Source of the DNA: Fasciola hepatica
Lineage: Eukaryota; Platyhelminthes; Trematoda; Plagiorchiida; Fasciolidae
Direction of reading: 5' to 3'
DNA length: 64,000 nucleotides
NCBI GenBank assembly: GCA_948099385.1
Contig: CANUEZ040000062.1
Span: 3,527,501 to 3,591,500, forward strand
Below are positions 22,801 to 55,166 of this stretch, one piece after another; position 1 is the stretch's first letter, and every line of letters begins with the position of its first letter. Both the position numbers and the translations under genes were made by a program. The notes beneath the pieces are model-generated. The model saw only the letters and a list, made by a program, of their open reading frames with translations, made no database searches and was not told the origin of the DNA.

Positions 22801-23512
22801 TGTATACTGTGCTGCAGTGCGTTCATTTTTGTTGTATGGTTGCGTAACTTCGAGTCTGCGTGCTAAAGATATTCGTCGTCTTGAGGTTTTCGACCACCGA
22901 TGTTTACGTAGTATCGCTAGAATTGGGTGGAATAGCCGAGTAAGTAATGATGAGGTGAGAAAGCGAGTATTGGGTACTAATTCAGAGAACGTTCTGTCAC
23001 AGCGTATCCAACTTAGTAGACTTCGTTGGTTGGGACACGTGTTACGTATGGCAAACACACGTCTACCGTACTGTGTCCTTTTATCCGTTCCTCCTAGGGA
23101 GTGGAAGAGACCACGTGCAGGTCTACAGATGATGTGGCAGCGACGAATGAAGAATGTACAACAAACTTAGGAAAAGTAGGTGCCCCACGTCTTCGTGGTT
23201 GGGGTCCAGAAGATCCGTCTACCAGTTGGCTGGAGACACTGAAGGATATGGCTGAGAACCGCGAGCAGTGGCGATCATGTTGTCACTTTCTATCGAATCA
23301 AAATGATTGATCGATATGCGTTTGTACAGTTAGACTGTGTATCCCGTGTGTTGGCTACTAGGGCATTCTTTCCTTTTCCCACCCATGTAGGTCCAGTCCC
23401 TGTCCATCTTGTATATTCATACTTTCTAATTCAACGTGCAACATGGTGAGAAAGGCAGTGGTCAGTGGGGCCTGCCCTACTGTTTAACGCTGTACGATGA
23501 TGATGATGATGA
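19858..23512 (+). mobile_element. RTE-like family B, near full-length copy
   Basis: The longest family B copy. The 5' UTR starts near CCACCACGACGAG (19858), shared with 39118. Coding parts: endonuclease 20163-20639 and 20721-21344 (NLGSFNVRTL, CCLSETRIQD with a following stop, VISAYAPTD, VLAGDFNAQVG, SQIDHIAVSYRW, ESDHALVL); linker 21347-21760, with an internal deletion relative to the copy at 51230-53690; RT 21833-22387 (AGFRPGRGCIDQ, FLYLKGAFVSVDR, TSGVRQGCPMSPFLFNFVMD, then TAA at 22385-22387); and RT end to C-terminus 22391-23170 (LDYADDVV, HFTYLGSSATKDG, LRWLGHVLRMANT). The 3' UTR ends in an ATG array near 23495-23512. It is inactive as it stands. Confidence 0.9.
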
Positions 23513-25000
23513 CCCCATATGTTGCAAGATAGCGTATTTGCCAATGCATTACCTTTTCCGGGTCTGTGAATTATCTCATTGCAAGTGGATTTATCTTATC
23601 AGATGACGATGGTATCCATTGCGAGTAGTAGAAAAACATGCCGACGATGCAACGGAGTGATTTCATATCTTTTGATAGTAGAATATCATGCAAGGGTTTC
23701 GTCCGGTTGAGGTCAGGTCTTACTTCTTGTGGTACCGAGTAACTCAAATTTGGATTTTTTCTATAGTTTGGCTGTAATCCACAACTATTCTTTTCTTGTG
23801 AGTCGCGTTCTCTGTTACAAGAATCTGCGCTCCACAGGTTAAATGATACCATCATTCAGAAGACGCTTAATTGCAGCCCGTATGAAGCATTCATCCGAAG
23901 CGGAATGTTTGCGAGACTTTTGTAGGGATAGGTGAGCCGATAAAGGAGGACATTGTAATTTGGCGGCATCCAGACCATACGGCAAAAACATACCACGTTT
24001 GTTGCCAAATAGTATTTTTGCCTTCTCATGTATCTCGAGAAGATCCCTGCCAAGTGTAATATCAGCGCACCAATTATTTGGCGAAAAGTTTGAAATCTTC
24101 ATACAAAACGTTCTAAAAGCGGATCTTTGCCGTGTAATATTTTTTAATAGCACACGACGGAGGCATGGAGGTCATGGTTATTCGAGAGCCGTGTGGTCGG
24201 ACTTCCCAGTGGTAGGAGTCTACAGCAGATTGCGAAGTGTAGCCGTCAGAACTACCGATGTCTATGAGTGCTTGCAGTTCGATGTTATTCACATAGACTC
24301 GAATAGTCGCGCGAGACAGACGAGAAGGTGCGGCAGCTGTCAGAACAGAAAAGTAGTGGACGAAAAACCGAGATATTGAATTTTGCCCTACATACACGCT
24401 TGAAATAGCCTGTTTTTTCGTACAAGCACTGCAAATGGCATCTTTGGTAAGGCACTTTGTACGAGGATGCTTAAAATAACCACAAAAATAACAGTTATTT
24501 TTAATAATAGGGGACGCGGATGGTTCGGTCTCAGTCGTTGGATTTATTGGTTTTGTCGCCGGTGGAGTGCACATTGGGGTAGCAGGAGAACAGGAAGTGT
24601 TCTCAGTTGCTTAGGACTGAGCTTGTTTCTGAGCGGCATTTAATGGTCTTGCTGTTTGAAAATTTAGGGCAGGTTGTTCGAGGAGTTTTGTTCGAATGGA
24701 GTTGAGGTGAGGGTCGATAGTGAGTGCATCATGCATAACATCGGCACGATATTGTTCAGCGGATACATTACGAAAGTCACAATCCTTTGCGAGTGTTTTG
24801 GTGTTCAGGACAAACCATTCTATGCTCTATTCAATATCTTGTTTACACATAGTAAGGAAACAACGGGCGAAACCACATTTTTGGGGCTGACATACCGGGA
24901 CTGGAGAGTTGAAATGACACTTAAAAGTTTGATATTCGGAAACATGTTCGTAAACATTTGGAGAAAAAAAAATCAACGTACGTCTCAAGTTTGTCGGCCT
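23513..25000 (-). mobile_element. Ty3/Gypsy-like gag-pol remnant
   Basis: Minus strand, from right to left: gag-like sequence 25000-24580; a zinc knuckle CYFCGYFKHPRTKC (CX2CX4HX4C) near 24480; an aspartic protease LQALIDIGSSDG near 24270, where the usual D-T/S-G reads D-I-G; a spacer into the RT start (LNDGII, 23850); then a jump to the RT/RNase H connection (RTKPLHDILLSKDMKSLRCI, FFYYSQWIPSSSDKI, 23710-23590). The RT core with its catalytic aspartates is missing, so this is an internally deleted, dead element. No LTR was recognised. Confidence 0.78.
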
Positions 25001-25094
25001 CCTCGAATTATACTCGTTTCAAAAACGTTTATAAGGTCCTTAGCCAGTATGCCCACTGTTTAGATACATTGCCTTGACTTCCAATTGTTCACTA

Positions 25095-25185
25095 AGGTTT
25101 GAGCGCACACTGTGGCAGTTAAGTTCGTTCTTTTATACGGCTCAGAAACGTGTCCTCTCCAGGTTCACAGCCGCTAGTAGTACAG
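25095..25185 (+). mobile_element. Short RTE-like C-terminal scrap
   Basis: The frame reads VAVKFVLLYGSETCPLQ, the conserved LLYGSETW-type block of RTE-like elements, and is lost within 60 bp. It is too short to assign to a family. Confidence 0.45.
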
Positions 25186-25329
25186 TACCAGATGTTTCCC
25201 ACCAACAGGTTCAATGACAGTGAACTTTGTCTGATCTCTAGCCCAAGACCTGCCAGTCGTAATTGCATATCCTGTTTAACGAAGCCACCATACACCACTC
25301 TGGGTTGTGATGGAGTGCGAACCATCATA

Positions 25330-25800
25330 ACTCATCGGTATCTAGTCCAGTTTCGGTTTATTCAACCATTAAACTCGCACTTCTGTGCTCTGGTTTCGGT
25401 TGCTACCCTCCAGAATCGTCCAGTAAAGAGCGAAAAGAATAGAAGCATAGTGATAAAAACCCAAAAAAGTCAACCTATCAAGCGGAAATCCAGAGGACAA
25501 AGAAAGAGTCCGAATGCAACTACGCCATTGGCCGCGACATCTAACCATATCATTTAATGTTTCCAACCATTTGGTAGGTGGGTCACGTAGACCCGACCTG
25601 GAAGTCTCACATGTCCTACTTGGCCAACTCCACCGTTGAAGGTTTTCGTTCATTTTTTCCATGTCATGGACTGACCACCTCGACCTACCTTCCAACCATC
25701 ACTTGGCTCGGAGAACAACGTACGCCGAGGAATTCTGTCGGTGGGCATGCGTAGCTCATTTCTCAACCACTTTAATGTGTCTCGATTCAGTACCTGATCC
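25330..25800 (-). mobile_element. RTE-like family C, 3' fragment (inverted partner of 47118-47560)
   Basis: The minus frame 25695-25369 reads MEGRSRWSVHDMEKMNENLQ, then TKWLETLNDMV and GQWRSCIRTLS, the same protein stretch as in the copy on + at 47229-47430. Similarity continues upstream to about 25795 and downstream into the 3' UTR. It is 5'-truncated. Confidence 0.75.
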
Positions 25801-26398
25801 ACAAACTCACCTCTGGTATACAGCATCGTTGTGATTGAATAAAAAATAGCCGATGGGAACTAATCCGGGAGTTGTTAGCGCAGCAGCAGTACCTCGTCGG
25901 AGGAGCTTTGTTCCGTTATATGGGATTGATTATTCAAATAATTCAACCTTTAACCAGTTCGGCTAGTTTATGATTGTGTCTGATATCGAAGCCGCGTGAT
26001 TGGTGTGATGGTATGTGCTTACTCATGGTCGATGGTCACCCATGTCCCGTATGCAATCAGCATGTCAGTGCCTATGCAGAATCCAGATCAGTGCTTGTGC
26101 CAGCGGGTTCGCAAGCAACAAGGTAGCGGATCACTAAGACGCAAATGGAATCCCGTCAAGTGGTAGCTGGTCATGTGACCAACCAACCAATCAGAAGGCA
26201 GGCTACTTGATGCAAGTATGAACCAGTTGGTTTGCGTTGCAGTGATTGGTGTTAGTAACTTTTCCTATATAAACGATGCGTTTTGTGCTGATAAACTGAG
26301 ATGATTCGTGGGCAAAGTAGAGTTAGTACGGCGGTTTGAAACACTTGGTTTCCCCACCGGTACTGTTCAGTGAATTTGTTTGATTGGCCAACTCCATT
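25801..26398. other. No gene; CCAAT and TATA-like sites around 26180-26280
   Basis: No coding frame was recognised. ACCAATCAG near 26187 and CTATATAAAC near 26267 have promoter-like spacing on +, so this may be a solo LTR or relic promoter, but I could not find paired TG/CA ends or a second copy. Confidence 0.3.
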
Positions 26399-26920
26399 TC
26401 AGGCACTTTCACTATTCGTATATACAGGGAGCGCAGACTTTGTTAACAATAGAGTAAATTTCGTTGCATGGTCTGCGTAAGTAACATGGTTAGTATTCAT
26501 ACATTCGCCAGCTGTGTCAACGTGCATCTTATTCAACTTGACTACGATGATTGGTTGATTCTTTGATATCTGGAGTGTCGAAGCACTGCATCGCATGAGT
26601 TTCGCACGTATTATTGAGCTGTTTACCATAAGGTGGTCTCTGACACATTGACCATTTTCTGCGACGTTTTGAGTTTCCCAGTTTGCTCTCTTTAAGCCGA
26701 TTGACCGAAATTTCTGGCAATGTTAGTAGAAAACCTTCCCCCACCGAATTACCGATTTAAAAAACCATTGAACTAACCGGGCCTTACCCTTTGGCAAGAA
26801 TAAACCTGGTAATGATCTTTGGTGTCCTTGCTTACTTGGCGGTGATAGGTACAAGTTTCGGACGCAAACGAAGAGTGTTCCCATGCATCTCATAAAGCTT
26901 GAATTGATTTCAAACACCCA
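26399..26920 (-). mobile_element. Ty3/Gypsy-like integrase remnant
   Basis: Minus frames carry a CETHAMQCFDTPDIKEST stretch (decayed zinc-binding region; 26744-26529), then KLNKMHVDTAGECMNT and TYADHATKF (26560-26440), matching the HVDFAGP..DAYSKW first catalytic Asp region of Gypsy integrase. It is frameshifted and truncated, and diverged from the integrase at 19164-19857. Confidence 0.55.
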
Positions 26921-27081
26921 CTAGCTTCATTGTCTCCGTTTTTGGTAATCTCGTGTATCACAGAGGAGCGATGCTTTTGAGTATTCCGGAGAGAATTTTT
27001 CTTAAATTTTTGCGATCATTCTTGTCTTCCATCTGTCGATGTAGGTTTACTTTGGACAACCCATTGCGGCAATATTACTGA

Positions 27082-38442
<11,361 letters not shown>

Positions 38443-38497
38443 AACATTCCTGTATGACTTTCCCTATGCACGACAGAAAAATTATGAGAGAAAAGCA

Positions 38498-38503
38498 TTT
38501 TAT
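38498..38503 (-). promoter_or_regulatory. Candidate poly(A) signal of Abi
   Basis: AATAAA on the minus strand, 179 bp past the Abi stop. It is the first canonical hexamer downstream of that stop. Confidence 0.55.
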
Positions 38504-38605
38504 TTTCATGGTGCAATTTTGGTTTGTTTCGGGTTTACATGATGATTAGGTAGTAAGCAAGCATCGATGTGTAAATGGAGCAAGAGAAGTAGAGTTCTGA
38601 TTGGG

Positions 38606-38611
38606 AATAAA
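38606..38611 (+). promoter_or_regulatory. Candidate poly(A) signal of ZNF330
   Basis: AATAAA on the plus strand, 164 bp past the ZNF330 stop. It lies beyond the Abi signal, so the two 3' UTRs would overlap by roughly 100-150 bp. Confidence 0.55.
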
Positions 38612-38681
38612 TTAGCCAAGTGTGTCGAAGCATGGTAATCAGCTAAAGGTGTACTGCGCAGAAAGAAATCAGTAATTCGCC

Positions 38682-49252
<10,571 letters not shown>

Positions 49253-49510
49253 GCTACCTAACGAACGCCGGTCGTGGTTAGGGGTAGCAGTTATCATATA
49301 TTGTCACTGTAACAGGCAAGGACAATGGTCTTCCAAAAGAGGTTGCACGAGTTCAATCTGCAATAACACAAGGAAAACTTCATAAACCGAGACTGGGCAA
49401 ATGTGTGGCATCTCTCCAACTTGTTTCTTCATATTTTATTTCTATTGTACATGACCCTTTGCTGTTTTACTAAATAAACACACTTCTCTGACAGTTACCC
49501 GCTAACACGC

Positions 49511-50150
49511 GGATCGTCTTGAGGTTTTCGACCACCGATGTTTACGTAGTATCGCTAGAATTGGGTGGAATAGCCGAGTTAACAATGATGAGGTGAGAAA
49601 GCGAGTATTGGGTACTAATTCAGAGAACGTTCTGTCACAGCGTATCCGGCTTAGTAGACTTCGTTGGTTGGGACACGTGTTACGTATGGCAAACACACGT
49701 CTACCGTACCGTGTCCTATTCTCCGCCCCTCTTAGGGAGTGGAAGAGACCACGTGCAGGTCTACAGATGACGTGGCAGCGACGAATGAGAAAATGTGCAA
49801 CAAACTTAGGAAAAGTGGGTGCCTCATGTATTCGTGGTTGGGGTCCAAAAGATCCGTCTACTAGTTGGCTGGAGACACTGAAGGATATGGCTGTGAACCA
49901 TGAACAGTAACGATCGTGTTGTCACTTTCTATCGAATCAGAATAACTGTTTGATATGCGTTTGTACAGTTAAACTATGTATCCCATGTGTTGGCTATCAG
50001 GACGTTGTTTCCCTTTTTCCACCCGTGTAGGTCTACTCATGTCCATCTTGTATATTCATACTTTGTAATTTTACATGGAACATGGTGAAAAAGACAGTGG
50101 TAAGTGGGGCGTACCTTGCTGTTTAACGCTGTACGATGATGATGATGGCT
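49511..50150 (+). mobile_element. RTE-like family B, 3' fragment upstream of Abi
   Basis: It begins at CGTCTTGAGGTTTTCGACC (LEVFDHRC block), 258 bp from the Abi ATG, continues through LRWLGHVLRMANT to TSWLETLKDMAVNHEQ, and ends with the 3' UTR and ATG array near 50136-50147. It is 5'-truncated with few lesions. Confidence 0.86.
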
Positions 50151-50394
50151 AATCTGGATACATTGTGGGAAACCATTCCCTGGACCGCCACTCAGTACTC
50201 GTTTTAAAAGGAAATTTTCCTAACATTCTCACCATGTACGTTTCGCAAAGTTTTTTGACCTGTTTTTTTTCAATTGTTCATGGGAAACAGGAAGTCAGCA
50301 GACAGGTCATACAGATTTCGCGCCACTGAATCCGGTTGCGAGCAAAATTTCCCAGTATCTCTAACTCATGGCAATCCTCCATTCTAGGGCCTCA
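50151..50394. other. No recognised feature
   Basis: Short intergenic stretch between retroelement pieces. Confidence 0.3.
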
Positions 50395-50606
50395 GTCAGG
50401 AAGGCGGGAAGCACCAAACGAAGTCAAAGCCTAAGCCGACTTTTTCATGCCCATGCACGAAGTCGTAGCCTGATCGCCGCGCCACTTCTTCGGGCCTCGC
50501 CTGGTACGTGCAAACAGAGCACGGTAGGGTAAATAATGGGAAGGCGTACACAAAACATGCCCGAGCCATCGGAAGCGGTGTAGAGCGATCGTCTCGGTCA
50601 GAAGGT
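50395..50606 (-). mobile_element. RTE-like family E, C-terminal fragment
   Basis: Minus frame: LLTETIALHRFRWLGHVLCT, then YRALFARTRRGPKKW and SCMGMKKSA, matching the family E fragment at 11165-11330. It abuts a family B fragment on the opposite strand at about 50606. Confidence 0.65.
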
Positions 50607-50888
50607 TCATCAACCAGTTGGCTGGAGACACTGAAGGATATAGCGATGAACCGTGAACAGTGGCGATCGTGTTGTCACTTTAAGTCGACTTAGAATGATA
50701 GATCAATGCATTTTTGTACAACTAGACTGTGTGTACTGGTGTGTTGTTTCCTTTTCCCGCTCCTTTGAGTGCACCCCTATCCATCTTATATATTCATTCT
50801 TTCTGCTTCTACGTGGAACATGGTGAGAAAGGTAGTGGTCAGTAGGGTTTGCCCTTCTGTTTAAAGCTGTACGATGATGATGAATGGG
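50607..50888 (+). mobile_element. RTE-like family B, very short 3' fragment
   Basis: It starts at the TSWLETLKDIAMNREQWRSC codons and carries the 3' UTR and an ATG array at 50870-50883. It is strongly 5'-truncated. Confidence 0.8.
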
Positions 50889-51039
50889 CTTTGGAATGTA
50901 TATCCCTTCCGCTACACTTATGTGCAAGCATGTAATAATATACTGTTGGGATTAACGGGCGATCGGACCGTGGGATTAGTAGTAGAGAATCACATAGGGG
51001 GCCAGTAGGTCAGTCGTCGCACTGAACCGTGAAACAACA

Positions 51040-51125
51040 GATTACTGTCTAACATCAAAAGGCCAATGGTGCTGGCGTTCGAACCTCTGACCTCTGAGTT
51101 GTAAATGCTCTCAACCACCACCTGT
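51040..51125 (-). repeat. Possible tRNA-derived SINE (pol III promoter-like)
   Basis: The minus strand reads GTGGTTGAGAGC (A-box-like), then about 30 bp later GAGGTTCGAACGCC (a close match to the B-box GGTTCGANNCC). The sequence does not fold as a proper tRNA, so a tRNA-derived SINE or chance match is possible. No second copy was seen in the window. Confidence 0.4.
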
Positions 51126-51229
51126 CAATGTTCAGATATGCAGACGTCTTAGCCATTCTCACTGTAGAATCCGAACTGGGGACGAAAGGCTTATCGGTTT
51201 GGCCTTACGCGGGTGACCAAAAATCTAAC

Positions 51230-53690
51230 ATCATCATCATCGTACAGCGTTGGACAGTAGGACAAGCCCCACTGACCACTGCCTTTCTCACCATGTTGCA
51301 CGTTGAATTAAAAAGGATTGATATACAGGATGGACGGGGAGTGGACCTACACGGGTGGAAAAAGGGAAACAACGCCCTGATAGCCAACACATGGGATACA
51401 CAGTCTAACTGTACCAACGCATATCAAACAGTCATTCTGATTCGATAGAAAGTGACAACATGATCGCCACTGTTCGCGGTTCGCAGCCATATCCTTCAGT
51501 GTCTCCAGCCAACTGGTAAACGGATCTTTTCGACCCCAACCACGGATATATGAGGCACCCACTTTTCCTAAGTTTGTTGTACATTTTCTCATTCGTCGCT
51601 GCCACGTCATCTGTAGATTTGCACGTGGTCTCTTCCATTCCCTAGGAGGAACGGATAAAAGGACACAGTACGGTAGACGTGTGTTTGCCATACGTAACAC
51701 GTGTCCCAACCAACGAAGTCTACTAAGCCGGATACGCTGTGACAGAACGTTCTCTGAATTAGTACCCAATACTCGCTTTCTCACCTCATCATTACTTACT
51801 CGGCTATTCCACCCAATTCTAGCGATACTACGTAAACATCGGTGGTCGAAAACCTCAAGACGACGAATATCTTTAGCACGCAGACTCGAAGTTACGCAAC
51901 CATACAACAAAAATGAACGCACTGCAGCACAGTATACACGACCTTTCAACTTCAGTGAAATATCAGATCGGCGCCACAAGTGCTTCAGTCCAGCGTACGC
52001 CCCTCGAGCCTTGGATATATGTGTGTTTGCCTCTACTACTGTGCTCCCATCCTTCGTCGCGCTGCTGCCGAGGTAGGTGAAGTGGTCGACAACTGACAGC
52101 ACCTCCCCATCGGGCATCAAGCTCGGAATTGTTGACGTCCAGTCTTGTAACATCACCTTGCACTTTGAAGGTGCAAAGCGCCTGCCGAATGGAGCTACAG
52201 CTCTTGCGAGATTATCTAGTGCACGTTGAGCATGTTCCGTGGATTCGAACAAGCAGACAACGTCGTCCGCGTAATCTAAGTCACATAGTTTTCCGCTATT
52301 TCCCAGTTCGACGCCTACACCCTGAAGATTTTGCAGCGCACCCTCCATTATTTAGTCCATGACGAAGTTGAACAGGAATGGAGACATGGGACATCCTTAT
52401 CGAACACCGCTGGTTGTTTCGAACCGACCGGATAGTTCACCGTAGACTCTTACGCGGCCAGAAGTATGAGAATACAATGATCTCAGTAGGTTCACGAACT
52501 TCTGGGGCATACCTTTTCGATGAAGAGTACTGAAAAGCGATGTTCGATCAACTGAAACGAAGGCGCCTTTCAGGTCTAAGAAAAGCATTATTGTCGGTCG
52601 GCGGTGCGTGTGACGCGTTTCAAGTAGTCGGCGAACAGTAAAAATCTGGTCGATGCATCCTCGACCTGGGCGGAATCCAGCCTGCTGTTCGCGGACATTC
52701 CTCTCGCGAGTGGGCGTAAGACTATGCAGCAAAATCGAAGCTAATACTTTCGTGACTATCGGGATTAAGCTAATCTCACGATGATTACTGCAGTCATTGC
52801 GTATTCCCTTCTTGAAGATGGGAATAACCAATGACACGCTCCATATTAACAGAATACGCTCCCCTTCCAAATGTCACGGAGCAAGGCGGTAAGTGATTTT
52901 ATCAACGCCTCACCACCCAGTTGGAAAAGAACTGGGGGGAGTTCGTCGGGACCTGCCGCTTTCCCTCGCTTTAGTAATCAAATACATGACTCTACTTCTA
53001 CTTCCGATGGAGGCCCAAGTGATACCACCGGAGTCGCAGTTGTTGATACAGGAGTAACTACACTAGCGTGCGGCCAGCTAAACCGTTCCTTGAAGCATTC
53101 GGCCCATCGGTCAAGCCTTTGCTGTTTGTTATGAATGGGTTCTTCATTTCTATTGCAAATCGTTTCACTGACCTGGATGCGCCGTCCACCGGTGTCACGA
53201 ATAAGTTTGAACAGTCTTTGACTGTTACCTGAAGCAGCTGCTAATCCCATTTCTTCGGCTACCTTCACCCACCAATTTTCGCGATCATTCTTAAGGCTTT
53301 TCGCAACTCACTTCTGTAGATGTCTTCGTAACTTATTCATCTCCTTACGGTTCGAGAGCTGACGCTTTTGCTCCATTATACTCAGCGACTCTTGCGAGAT
53401 CCAGTGTCTTCGATGGGGAACGGATCTAGGACCACAGGCAAAACCTGCTTCAACGTACATCGCTTGTTTGATATGAGCCCGATGCTCATCTACATTACTG
53501 TTCTCCGTGGATCCTAGCTCATGTGCTAACTTCTGCTCACACAAATGCTGCACGGCTAACCGGGTTTGCGGTTTGCGACGATGACCATGGAGCTAGAGCG
53601 ACAATCGCATTAAAACTAATGTAGGGTCCGACTCTACGTGCGTGGACCAGTAAGATCTACAGCTCTGAACAGAACAGCACCACCGGTAGC
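51230..53690 (-). mobile_element. RTE-like family B, left arm of a head-to-head pair
   Basis: Minus-strand copy from the end of the endonuclease (53690) through the linker (53553-53308, 53268-52978; SQRLFKLIRDTGG), RT (52870-52397; AGFRPGRGCIDQ, FLDLKGAFVSVDR), the shared TAA at 52354-52352, LDYADDVV and C-terminus (52348-51380), then 3' UTR and ATG array with its outer end at 51230. It also has a private stop at the GVRQGC motif. Its 5' end touches the 5' end of the copy at 53691. Confidence 0.88.
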
Positions 53691-55166
53691 GAAAAGCAGG
53701 CGGGATTCCGCCCAGGTCGAGGATGCATCGACCAGATTTTTACTGTTCGCCGACTACTTGAAACGCGTCACACGCACCGCCGACCGACAATAATGCTTTT
53801 CTTAGACCTGAAAGGCGCCTTCGTTTCAGTTGATCGAACATCGCTTTTCAGTACTCTTCATCGAAAAGGTATGCCCCAGAAGTTCGTGAACCTACTGAGA
53901 TCATTGTATTCTCATACTTCTGGCCGCGTAAGAGTTTACGGTGAACTATCCGGTCGGTTTGAAACGATCAGCGGTGTTCGACAGGAATGCCCGTTGTCTT
54001 CATTTCTGTTCAACTTCGTCATGGACTAAATAATGGAGAGTGCGCTGCAAAATCTTCAGGGTGTAGGCGTCGAACTGGGAAATAGCGGAAAACTATGTGA
54101 CTTAGATTACGCGGACGACGTTGTCTGCTTGTTCGAATCCACGGAACATGCTCAACGTGCACTAGATAATCTCGCAAGAGCTGTAGCTCCATTCGGCAGG
54201 CGCTTTGCACCTTCAAAGTGCAAGGTGATGTTACAAGACTGGACGTCAACAATTCCGAGCTTGATGCCCGATGGGGAGGTGCTGTCAGTTGTCGACCACT
54301 TCACCTACCTCGGCAGCAGCGCGACGAAGGATGGGAGCACAGTAGTAGAGGCAAACACACATATATCCAAGGCTCGAGGGGCGTACGCTGGACTGAAGCA
54401 CTTGTGGCGCCGATCTGATATTTCACTGAAGTTGAAAGGTCGTGTATACTGTGCTGCAGTGCGTTCATTTTTGTTGTATGGTTGCGTAACTTCGAGTCTG
54501 CGTGCTAAAGATATTCGTCGTCTTGAGGTTTTCGACCACCGATGTTTACGTAGTATCGCTAGAATTGGGTGGAATAGCCGAGTAAGTAATGATGAGGTGA
54601 GAAAGCGAGTATTGGGTACTAATTCAGAGAACGTTCTGTCACAGCGTATCCGGCTTAGTAGACTTCGTTGGTTGGGACACGTGTTACGTATGGCAAACAC
54701 ACGTCTACCGTACTGTGTCCTTTTATCCGTTCCTCCTAGGGAATGGAAGAGACCACGTGCAAATCTACAGATGACGTGGCAGCGACGAATGAGAAAATGT
54801 ACAGCAAACTTAGGAAAAGTAGGTGCCCCACGTCTTCGTGGTTGGGGTCGAAAAGATCCGTCTACCAGTTGGCTGGAGACACTGAAGGATATGGCTGCGA
54901 ACCGCGAACAGTGGCGATCATGTTGTCACTTTCTATCGAATCAGAACGACTGATCGATGTGTGTTTGTACAGTAAGACTGTGTATTCCGTGTGTTGGCTA
55001 TTAGGGCATTTTTTCCTTTTCCCACCCGTGTAGGTCCACTCCCTGTCCATCCTGTATATCAATCCTTTTTAATTCAACGTGCAACATGGTGAGAAAGGCA
55101 GTGGTCAGTGGGGCTTGCCCTACTGTTTAACGCTGTACGACGATGATGATGATGATGATGACACTG
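53691..55166 (+). mobile_element. RTE-like family B, right arm of a head-to-head pair
   Basis: Plus-strand copy beginning inside RT at AGFRPGRGCIDQ and running through FLDLKGAFVSVDR, SGVRQECPLSSFLFNFVMD with the shared TAA at 54027-54029, LDYADDVV, HFTYLGSSATKDG and LRWLGHVLRMANT to the 3' UTR and a long ATG array at about 55139-55162. Its closest relative is the left arm: both carry RANLQMTW where the copy at 19858 has RAGLQMMW. Confidence 0.9.

Noticed and set aside
26180..26290. CCAAT plus TATATAAA as the ZNF330 promoter
   Set aside because: It is more than 800 bp from the start codon with a Gypsy remnant in between; it fits a relic LTR equally well and neither can be shown.
55139..55162. 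ATG array as an independent microsatellite
   Set aside because: The same array ends every family B copy, so it is the element's 3' tail.
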